A stretch of DNA of 7,615 bases from Candidatus Eiseniibacteriota bacterium (GTDB lineage Bacteria > Eisenbacteria > RBG-16-71-46). The translations under genes and the position numbers were made by a program. A model generated the notes under the pieces. The model saw nothing but the letters and a program-made list of their open reading frames with translations. It was not told where the DNA came from and ran no database searches. Shown here one piece after another: positions 1 to 5,563 of this stretch. Position 1 is the stretch's first letter; each line of letters opens with the position of its first letter. Where the stretch lies: NCBI GenBank assembly GCA_005893365.1, contig VBPB01000037.1, forward strand, positions 12,140-19,754, read 5' to 3'.

Positions 1-752
1 ACGAACTCGAAGTCCTCCACGTAGTAGCCGAGCGGGTAGGTCGCCGACACCGCCGGGCCATACTGGGCCGGCGCCAGCACGGTGCCGTCGGGCAGCGTGG
101 TGCGCGTGGTGATGTTCCTCAGCCGGTAGCTGCTGCGGATGCGTGCCACCCCACCCGAGCCATCCGCGTTGGCGTAGCCGTACGGGCCGTAGACGGGGAA
201 GCCGTCGAAGGCGAACCCGAGCAGCGGCGAGTGGACCCCGGGATCCGCCGTGTCGAGGCAGATCGGGTGCTGGTGGTGGTGATACTGGCCGCTCGGCGGC
301 GGGTGTCCGAGGCAGGCGTCGAAGCCGCCGGCCTCCACGACCACGGCGTTCTGATGCCAGATGTTCTGGTTGTTGTACGAGTGCGCGTCGAGCGCGTTGT
401 AGATCGCGACCCCGTTCACCCACACGCCGATCGCGCCGAGCGGCGTGGCGGTCTTGGTGCCCGCGTTGACGACCGGGTTGCGCGGGAAGCGGAACAGCTT
501 GTTCTGATTGGTGACCGTGTTGGGATTCTGGGGCCACGGACCGATGGTGTAGGTGGGGACGCCCGACGCGTTCACGTACGCGTTGTCCGTCGAATAACGG
601 ATCCGCTGGACGTCCGCGGGCAGGCCGTTGAAGCCGGTGAGACCGCTGACGTTGAGCAGCCAGTGGTCCAGCTCGGGAGGGGCGGCCTGCGCCGCCGCCG
701 CGCCCATCACGGCCGCCCAGACCAGTCCCGCCGCCCACGCTGTCCTGCGCAT
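1..752 (-). CDS. YHYH-domain secreted protein (C-terminus cut by window edge)
   Basis: This open frame runs off the left edge, so only about 250 N-terminal residues are visible. It starts with a signal peptide (MRRTAWAAGL, then an Ala-rich core, likely cut after AQA near residue 23). The family signature follows: N-rich strands around 75-130 (NGVAIYNALDAHSYNNQNIW), FDACLGHPPPSGQYHHHQHPICL at about 145-166, then LLGFAFDGFPVYGPYGYA at 177-194. This matches the YHYH family, exported proteins of unknown biochemical role; the His cluster with C147 and C165 suggests metal binding (inference). The signature reads YHHH (157-160), not the usual YHYH. Two ATGs sit in tandem (755 and 752). I chose 752 because GGAG of the upstream GGAGAGG lies 7 bases before it, against 4 for the other. 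It is the last visible gene of the three-gene operon, 43 bases after the Spy-like gene. Confidence 0.92.
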   Translation of the reverse strand, partial: MRRTAWAAGLVWAAVMGAAAAQAAPPELDHWLLNVSGLTGFNGLPADVQRIRYSTDNAYVNASGVPTYTIGPWPQNPNTVTNQNKLFRFPRNPVVNAGTKTATPLGAIGVWVNGVAIYNALDAHSYNNQNIWHQNAVVVEAGGFDACLGHPPPSGQYHHHQHPICLDTADPGVHSPLLGFAFDGFPVYGPYGYANADGSGGVARIRSSYRLRNITTRTTLPDGTVLAPAQYGPAVSATYPLGYYVEDFEF

Positions 753-795
753 CATGCCTCTCCGCTTCCATCGGCGCGCGCTTTGCGCCCGCCCG

Positions 796-1344
796 CTAAT
801 GCCACCGCGCATCGGGATCCGGCCGCCGCATCTTGGCCCGCTGCTCGGGGGTGAGCAGCGCGCGCATCGCGATGATCGCCTCGGCGCGCGCCTTGAGCTG
901 CTCGGCGCGCATTGCCATCAGGTGCGCGATGGCGCCGTCGAGGGCGGTCGCGTCCGGCTTGTCGCCCTCGACCAACTTGACCAGGTCCATCTCCGCCAGC
1001 CGGATCTCGGCGTCGGCGCGGATGGCCTTGCGGCGCTCCGCGTCGCGCAGGGCCTCGAGCTTGGTGCGCTGGGCGTCGGTGAGCCCCAGGCGCTCGAACG
1101 CCTCGGGCGGCGGCAGCATGAGCCCGCCGCCCGGGCCGCCCATGCCCGGCGGCGGCCCGAACCGCTCGCCGCCCTCGGGCCCGCCCGGTCCGCCCAGTCC
1201 GGGCGGCGGGGGGCCGCCGGGCCCGCGGCCCTGGGCACCGGCGCCACGATCCGCGCCAGGACCGGGCTGGGCGGACGCCGCGCCGGCGAGCAGCAGCCCG
1301 CCCATCAGAATCAGCACCGATACACGCCGCACGTGTCGTTTCAT
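796..1344 (-). CDS. Spy/CpxP-like LTXXQ periplasmic protein with Pro/Gly-rich N-terminus
   Basis: The 182-residue product has a clear signal peptide (MKRHVRRVSV, hydrophobic core, AASAQ near 22-26). A disordered Pro/Gly-rich stretch of about 50 residues (27-79) follows, then a charged helical domain (82-172). That domain carries the two hallmark LTXXQ motifs, LTDAQ at 88-92 and LTPEQ at 164-168. This is the pattern of the Spy/CpxP/ZraP group: periplasmic chaperones or metal-stress proteins that form dimeric helical cradles. No Cys is present, and the helical part contains only one His (141) before the terminal His, so a ZraP-like zinc role is not evident. The ATG at 1344 is preceded by GAGGAG (1354-1359) at 9 bases. 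It sits between the diheme peroxidase (38-base gap) and the YHYH gene (43-base gap). A chaperone role for its exported neighbours is inferred. The family call is firm; the exact function is open. Confidence 0.88.
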   Translation of the reverse strand: MKRHVRRVSVLILMGGLLLAGAASAQPGPGADRGAGAQGRGPGGPPPPGLGGPGGPEGGERFGPPPGMGGPGGGLMLPPPEAFERLGLTDAQRTKLEALRDAERRKAIRADAEIRLAEMDLVKLVEGDKPDATALDGAIAHLMAMRAEQLKARAEAIIAMRALLTPEQRAKMRRPDPDARWH

Positions 1345-1382
1345 ACCGTCAGGCTCCTCACTGGGTCGGGGGGGGCATCATC

Positions 1383-3359
1383 CTACTGCAGCCTCACCAC
1401 GCGCGCCGTCGCCGCACCGTGGTCGGTCTCGAGTCGATAGAAGTAGACGCCACCGGGCACCACGCGACCCGCGTCGTCGCGTCCGTCCCAGCTGAGCGCG
1501 TAGCCACCCGCCGGGGCCGAGGCGCGATCGAAGAGCCGCCGCACCGACCGGCCGCCCAGGTCGTAGACCATGAGGCGGACCTTGGCTGGGCTCGCCAGAT
1601 CGAAACGTAGCACGGTGCTCTCTCGGAACGGGCTGGGCTCGCTGGCGTAGAGGCGCAGCGTGCCGGCGTTCCGCGCGCCGGGCCCGGCCGCGAGCACGCC
1701 CGCGGCGTTGGCGCCGAAGATCTGCAGGCGGAAGGCGGGCGAGGACGCGACCCCGCCGGGGGCGGAAGCATCGTCCACGAACCACCGGCCGTACAGCACC
1801 CGGCCGTAGAGCGCGGCGTCGTCGGCGACGCCCAAGCTGACCGAGCCGAAACCATCGCTCGCGCCACTGCCCTGGAGGGTGGTGGTCAGCCGCGCGAAGG
1901 AGCCCGACGCCGGGACGCCCTGGTCGGCCGGGGGCTCGGCGTCGTCCAAGACCAGCACCGCCTCGGCTCCGCCCTTGGCACCGGTGACGCCCACGGTGAA
2001 GACCGGATCGCCCGCCAGCGGCGGCTCGAGCGCCACCGGCTGGGGCGCTAGCCCGCCGCCGCCGGCGACCCCGCCGGTCAACACCTGCGGCACCAGGCCG
2101 CTCTCGCTGTAGAGCCCGGGCTTGTCGAAGGGCGCCGTGCCCGCGGCGACCCGCGGGTCGGTCAGCGGCCGCGTCATGAAGGCGACCAGCGCCGCCTTCT
2201 GCTGCGGCGTCAGCCCCAGCGGGCGGACCGCTGGTGCCTTGTTGGGCGCGGTGAAGTCGCCGCCGCGGTCGTAGAAGTCCACCACCTGCACCAGCGTGGT
2301 GAACCGCCCGTCGTGCATGAAGGCGGGCCGGAGCGCCACGTTACGCAGGCCGGGGGTCTTCATCGCACCCAGGTCGGCCAGGTCGTGGCTGACGACGATG
2401 CGGCCCGAGTCCTCGGCGACCGGACGGACGCCGGTGTAGTGGAACCGCTCGTCGGAGGTGAGCGAGCCGGCGTGACACCCCGCGCATCCCACCTGGCCGA
2501 AGAGCTGCATCCCCGCGCGCTCCTGCGGCGTGAGCGACGGCGTGCCGGCGATCTCGGCGTCGAACGGCGTCTGGGTCGAGAACAGCGTCCGCTCGTAGGT
2601 GGCGATCGCCATGGCGATGCGCGCCCCGGTCACGGCGGCGTTGCCGAACGCCTCGGTGAACAGCTGGGCGTAGGTCCGCCCGCTCAGCCAATTGAGGAGG
2701 TCGGCCGGCACCGCGGGCGAGAGCGCCAGCGGCATCGCGGCGGCCACCCGTGCGGCCACGTCGGACCAGTCGCGCCCGATGTGGCCCATCTCGGTGCTCG
2801 AGACCGGCGGCCCCAGCACCTGCGACTCGAGCGAGCCGCCCGCGGCGATCACGGTCGCGCCGGTCTGGGGATCGACGAAGGCACTGCTGGCCCGCCCGTC
2901 CCAGAACTGCTCGGGCGCGTAGGCGGCGTTGATGTTGGACGGCGCGGTGCGACCGGTCACCTGCTCGCCCAGACCGTACACCGTGGACCACGAGAACGCC
3001 CCGCTCGCGGTGTTGAGGACGACCCCCGGCGAGCCGAGCACGTCATCGGCGGTGCCGCGCGTCCCGTCCGGGCCGGGATTGGTGGCGCGGGTCGAACCGA
3101 GCAGCGAGCGGGGGTCGGAGCCGCCCGTGCGCGCCTGGTGGCAGGACCCGCATGCCACCGTGCGCGTGGACGACACCTGCTCGTCCCAGAAGAGCGTCTT
3201 GCCGAGATTCGCCTTGGCCGTGGTCACCGGGTTCTCGGCCGGCTGCGGCGGGGGCGGGAGCGGGGTCAGCGGCGGGGGCGGTGGGGGTCCCTGAGCCAGG
3301 GCCAGGGACGCCGGCAGCATCAACACGACGGTCGAGCGAAGCAGCGGGTTCCAGCGCAT
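1383..3359 (-). CDS. Diheme cytochrome c peroxidase/MauG-family protein with FlgD-like (T9SS-type) C-terminal domain
   Basis: This 658-residue exported protein has a signal peptide (1-23, ending ALAQ), then a Pro-rich linker (24-43). Next comes a bacterial diheme peroxidase/MauG module (about 44-405) with two c-type heme sites, CGSCH at 70-74 and CAGCH at 292-296. It keeps the family block around the second domain, TPGLRNVALRPAFMHDGR (335-352) followed by VVDFYDRGG; the Met in MHDG could be an axial heme ligand as in classical peroxidases. Family members reduce H2O2 or oxidise substrates in the periplasm. Residues about 450-550 look like a beta-rich domain (GFGSVSLGVADD, LYGRWFVDD). Residues 576-658 are a FlgD-Ig/type IX sorting-like module (VYDLGGR, WDGRDDAGR, GGVYFYRLE). 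Classical enzymes are about 350 residues, so roughly 250 are extra. The start has a strong AAGGAAGGGGG (3366-3376), 6 bases from the ATG. It is the first gene of the operon. Confidence 0.95.
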   Translation of the reverse strand: MRWNPLLRSTVVLMLPASLALAQGPPPPPPLTPLPPPPQPAENPVTTAKANLGKTLFWDEQVSSTRTVACGSCHQARTGGSDPRSLLGSTRATNPGPDGTRGTADDVLGSPGVVLNTASGAFSWSTVYGLGEQVTGRTAPSNINAAYAPEQFWDGRASSAFVDPQTGATVIAAGGSLESQVLGPPVSSTEMGHIGRDWSDVAARVAAAMPLALSPAVPADLLNWLSGRTYAQLFTEAFGNAAVTGARIAMAIATYERTLFSTQTPFDAEIAGTPSLTPQERAGMQLFGQVGCAGCHAGSLTSDERFHYTGVRPVAEDSGRIVVSHDLADLGAMKTPGLRNVALRPAFMHDGRFTTLVQVVDFYDRGGDFTAPNKAPAVRPLGLTPQQKAALVAFMTRPLTDPRVAAGTAPFDKPGLYSESGLVPQVLTGGVAGGGGLAPQPVALEPPLAGDPVFTVGVTGAKGGAEAVLVLDDAEPPADQGVPASGSFARLTTTLQGSGASDGFGSVSLGVADDAALYGRVLYGRWFVDDASAPGGVASSPAFRLQIFGANAAGVLAAGPGARNAGTLRLYASEPSPFRESTVLRFDLASPAKVRLMVYDLGGRSVRRLFDRASAPAGGYALSWDGRDDAGRVVPGGVYFYRLETDHGAATARVVRLQ

Positions 3360-3462
3360 CGGTTGCCCCCTTCCTTGTCGATCCAGATCCGAAGTGCGAG
3401 GGCGCCCCCTTGGGGACGGGCGGCGCGGCCTTCATCGGACACGGGATCAGTGTCGGCGGAAG

Positions 3463-3482
3463 GTGTGGCAGAAGTGTGGCAG
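3463..3482. repeat. Direct repeat GTGTGGCAG, 11-bp period
   Basis: GTGTGGCAG occurs at 3463-3471 and again, identically, at 3474-3482, separated by AA. Read on the coding strand it is CTGCCACAC-TT-CTGCCACAC. The 11-bp period puts both copies on the same face of the helix, as in direct-repeat operators of many response regulators. The inner copy ends 103 bases before the peroxidase start codon, a reasonable place for an operator. The repeat is certain; the regulatory role is inferred. Confidence 0.45.
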
Positions 3483-3659
3483 GGGGGTGAGAAAGGGCGA
3501 CAAAGCGTGAAAACGCACGGCCTGCGCCGGGCCGCCTGCGGCGCCGAGCGGCACCAGAACCCGGCCTGGCTCTTGGCAGCGGCGGGTCTCCCGGCCGCTC
3601 GCATGGGCAGGGGGCCGGCCTCGGCTACGACGCGTGCCGGCAATGTAGATTACCGTTTA

Positions 3660-3687
3660 TTGATACTTCACATTGACTATTCGGCAA
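3660..3687 (-). promoter_or_regulatory. Weak candidate promoter for the peroxidase operon
   Basis: On the coding strand, TTGCCG (3682-3687) and TATCAA (3660-3665) are 16 bases apart. Each matches the sigma70-type boxes at four of six positions. It lies in the AT-rich island and would leave a leader of roughly 290 bases before the peroxidase ATG. The match is weak, and an AT-rich patch readily gives such hits. It is listed because no better minus-strand candidate was seen closer to the gene. Confidence 0.2.
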
Positions 3688-3702
3688 TACAGATTGTATA
3701 AT
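3673..3702 (+). promoter_or_regulatory. Near-consensus sigma70-type promoter facing the + strand
   Basis: TTGACT (3673-3678; five of six consensus bases) and TATAAT (3697-3702; perfect) are separated by 18 bases in AT-rich DNA. Transcription would begin near 3709, pass at once through two hairpins (3710-3752), and then run antisense to the membrane-protein gene. No + strand gene follows in the window. A 6-bp inverted pair, CAATGT (3641-3646) and ACATTG (3670-3675), overlaps the -35 box and could be an operator. The TATAAT may instead be a by-product of the T-rich terminator tail read on the other strand. Confidence 0.4.
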
Positions 3703-3709
3703 AAGATAC

Positions 3710-3752
3710 GCATCCTGACATCCAGGATGCCGGCGTGCACGACACACGCCGG
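3710..3752 (-). terminator. Tandem hairpins, likely terminator of the receptor/membrane-protein unit
   Basis: Read in the minus direction, hairpin 1 is CCGGCGTG-7-CACGCCGG (3752 down to 3730), a perfect 8-bp stem. Hairpin 2 is GCATCCTG-5-CAGGATGC (3730 down to 3710), also a perfect 8-bp stem; the two share base 3730. Directly after hairpin 2 the strand reads GTATCTTATTATA, T-rich but without an unbroken T run. The pair begins 72 bases after the membrane protein's stop, which suits an intrinsic terminator. Hairpin geometry is certain; terminator function is likely but the U-tract is imperfect. Confidence 0.5.
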
Positions 3753-3824
3753 AGCCGCCGATCGAGCGCGCGATGCCCATCGTCCGGCCGCCCGCACGCC
3801 TCGCGACGGGGGTGGCCGCTGGCC

Positions 3825-5518
3825 TCACGGCGCTCGCCCGCCCTCCACCATCGCCCGCAGTCGCGCCGTGAGTTCCTCGGCCCGCGGATCCCCCGGCGAC
3901 AGCCGGCGCATGCCCGCCGCCGCGCGCACGCCCGCGACGCGGTCGCGATGGTCGAGGGCCTCCAGGCCGAGGAGGTACCACGGGGTGGGATCGCGCGGGG
4001 CCATCCGCGCGGCCCGGTCGAACAACTCCAGCGCCATCGCCCAGTCGCCGACCTGCGACTCGGCCTTCGCCCATTCGAGGTAGAGACGCTCCCAGGGCGC
4101 CTGCGCGATCGCCGCCGCCATCGCGCGCCGGCCCTCCGCGATCCGGCCGGCCTGGTACTGCGCGATGGCGACGAACTCGAGCGCCGAGGCGACCGCCGTG
4201 CTGCGCGGCGGATGCGGTGCCGCCGCCCACGCCTCGATGCGGGCGAGCGCCCGCGGCGGGTCGGTCTGGAGCGCCAGCCACTGGAGGCGCGGCACGAGGG
4301 CCGTGGCCGCGATCGCCAGCGCGAGCGGCGCCGGGACGCTGCCGAGGGATCGTCCGAGCCGCAGCGCCAGCGGCAGCGCCAGGGCGACCCCGCCGGCGGC
4401 GAAGACGTCCCAGTCGCGGAACTCGCCCTGCACCGGATGGACCAGCAGCATCGGCACCAGCCACGAGAGGGCCAGCACCCCCAGCCAGCGGACGCCCCGT
4501 TCTTTGCGAGCCCCCGCAGGCGCTCGGGAGCGACGGCCGCGGCCAGCGCCCCGGCGGCCCCGGTGGGCGCCAGGTGCTGCGCGTCCACCGCCCGGATGTG
4601 GCGCCAGGCGAGGGGGACGAACGCCGCGATCGCGGCCGCCGGCACGAGCCGCGCCCAGGGCCAGCGACGTGGCCCGGCGGGCGCGGACGGCGCGGGGGTG
4701 AGCGCCCACAGCATGATCCAGGCGGGCAGGAGCGCCAGCCCCGAACGGTGGAGGCCGAGGGCCACCGCGACCAGGAGGCCGCTGGCCCAGCCAGGCCGGC
4801 CGCGCCCGAGCTCGCCGAGCCCCGCGACCGCGAAGCCGAGCGTCACCACGCACATCTCGGCGAACGCCTTGTCGTAGCCGGTGAAGAGTCCGAGGGCCGC
4901 ACCCCCGGCGACGGTGGTGGTCGCGGCCAGCGCCGCCAGCCCGCGCAGGCCGCAGCCCAACGCGAACGCCACCGCCAGCGCGCCGAACGCCGCGGCCTCC
5001 ACCACGCCCAGGCCGCTCGCGAGGGTCTCGGGTGACGCCCCCGTCCACGACATCAGCGCCCGCGGGACCACGAGATGGAGCAGCCGGTCGAGCGGCATGG
5101 CCTGCGGGAACAGCCGGTCGAAGTCGGCGACGCCCGAAACCGCGGAACGGCGCAGGACGGCATCGCCCGTGAACAACGTGAGATCGGGGAAGGCGAGGCA
5201 CAGGGCGCCGCAGGCGAGCGCGGCCAGGATCGCCGATTCCACCGGCCGGTCGTGGAGCCACGCGAGCCGGCGCGCGGCGGCGGCGCGCCGGCCCGGGACG
5301 GCCGCGAGCAACGTCAGGGCGAGGACGGCGAGCCACGGACCGAAGCGCCAGGCGGGGCCGAGGTCGCGCGGGTAGTCGAGTCCCCAGGCGATCCCGGCGG
5401 GGAGCGCCTGCGCCCCGAGGAGGATCAGCAGCAGGCCCAAGAACGATGCGGCGAGGATCGTCGTGGTCCGCGGATCGGTCGGGGAGCCGGTGCCGGGTCG
5501 CCGGCCGTCCGCGCTCAC
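3825..5518 (-). CDS. Polytopic membrane protein with C-terminal TPR region (frameshifted)
   Basis: Protein-like sequence runs in one frame from a GTG at 5518 to about 4505, then continues one frame over to the TGA at 3825. Joining them gives about 564 residues. The first 338 show many hydrophobic segments (about 19-41, 60-75, 95-111, 165-188, 192-212, 222-236, 246-275, 290-305) and motifs such as LFTGDAVLRR (115-124), GYDKAFAEM (214-222) and HRSGLALLPAW (257-267). After the break come two more hydrophobic stretches flanking HPVQGEFRDWDVFAAGG, then about three TPR-like helical pairs (ALEFVAIAQYQAGRIAEGRR, AKAESQVGDWAMALELFDRAARMAP, WYLLGLEALDHRDR). The layout recalls GT-C-type glycosyltransferase-like membrane proteins with TPR tails, but I see no decisive catalytic motif, so function is open. 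It starts 45 bases after the receptor's stop. No Shine-Dalgarno precedes the GTG; a coupled mini-ORF may supply initiation. The break may be a sequencing error or a real lesion. Confidence 0.8.
4503..4515 (-). other. Apparent -1 frameshift site in the membrane-protein gene
   Basis: Upstream the good frame reads ...RLRGLA-K (CTC GCA AAG). Downstream the good frame reads KERGVRWLGVLAL (AAA GAA CGG). Joining them needs a one-base backward step, or one base missing from the AAA run (ttt at 4503-4505) or from the nearby five-G run (4511-4515). An extra A would give the smooth LRGLAKERGVRWLG. Beyond the break the original frame degenerates into Arg/Ser/Cys-rich sequence. The frame change is certain; its cause is not. 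Confidence 0.85.
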
Positions 5519-5535
5519 CCGGGCCCGCGCGTCAT
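5515..5535 (-). CDS. Six-codon mini-ORF overlapping the membrane-protein start
   Basis: ATG at 5535 opens a six-codon frame (MTRGPG) whose TGA (5515-5517) overlaps the GTG start of the membrane protein as GTGA. GAGG (5543-5546) lies 7 bases before the ATG, a well-placed ribosome-binding site, whereas the GTG itself has none. This is the arrangement of a translationally coupled leader. Alternatively, one lost base here would fuse the ATG in frame to the main gene, making this its true N-terminus. Confidence 0.35.
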   Translation of the reverse strand: MTRGPG

Positions 5536-5559
5536 CCCGCAGCCTCGGCTATGGCGGGA
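5535..5559 (-). promoter_or_regulatory. Intercistronic hairpin enclosing a ribosome-binding site
   Basis: TCCCGC (5535-5540) and GCGGGA (5554-5559) form a perfect 6-bp stem around a 13-base loop that holds the GAGG of the mini-ORF. The A of its ATG is the last paired base. There is no T-run after it, so it is unlikely to be a terminator. It could tune translation of the downstream gene or protect the receptor mRNA end. GC-rich hairpins arise easily in such DNA, so the role is uncertain. Confidence 0.3.
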
Positions 5560-5563
5560 GTGA

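Larger units (their letters stand above)
3360..3824. other. Intergenic spacer with AT-rich island
   Basis: These 465 bases carry no convincing gene. Open frames crossing it are low-complexity, Arg/Pro-rich by-products of high GC. From the right it holds 72 featureless GC-rich bases after the membrane protein's stop, two tandem hairpins (3710-3752), and an AT-rich island (3641-3710; I count 22 G or C in 70). A GC-rich stretch (3360-3640) follows, in which I see only a direct repeat (3463-3482), a short GCGT-GAAA-ACGC hairpin (3505-3516) and the peroxidase ribosome-binding site (3366-3376). It separates two same-direction transcription units, so it should contain a terminator for the right unit and a promoter for the left one. 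Confidence 0.75.

Noticed and set aside
273..281. GTG-GTG-GTG triplet run as a short tandem repeat
   Set aside because: It is the reverse of the three His codons in the YHHH motif and is explained by coding.
1370..1376. G-run as a phase-variation tract
   Set aside because: It lies in the 38-base gap between the peroxidase and LTXXQ genes, outside coding sequence and upstream of the ribosome site, so slippage would not switch a frame.
3505..3516. GCGT-GAAA-ACGC hairpin with a tetraloop
   Set aside because: A 4-bp stem is too short to support a function, and nothing around it adds pairing.
2313..3701. A 462-codon + strand open frame opposite the peroxidase
   Set aside because: Its product is a His/Arg/Gly-rich shadow with no domain logic, while the opposite strand carries a clear diheme peroxidase with both heme motifs.
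3660..3720. A dif-like or attachment-site core in the AT-rich island
   Set aside because: TTAT and ATAA elements occur, but I could not place two 11-base arms around a 6-base centre resembling known XerC/XerD sites, and no integrase or mobile gene is near.
3677..4500. Continuation of the first membrane-protein frame past the break, to 3677
   Set aside because: After about 4500 this frame turns into Arg/Ser/Cys/Trp-rich sequence, whereas the neighbouring frame has membrane helices, TPR-like repeats and a natural stop at 3825.
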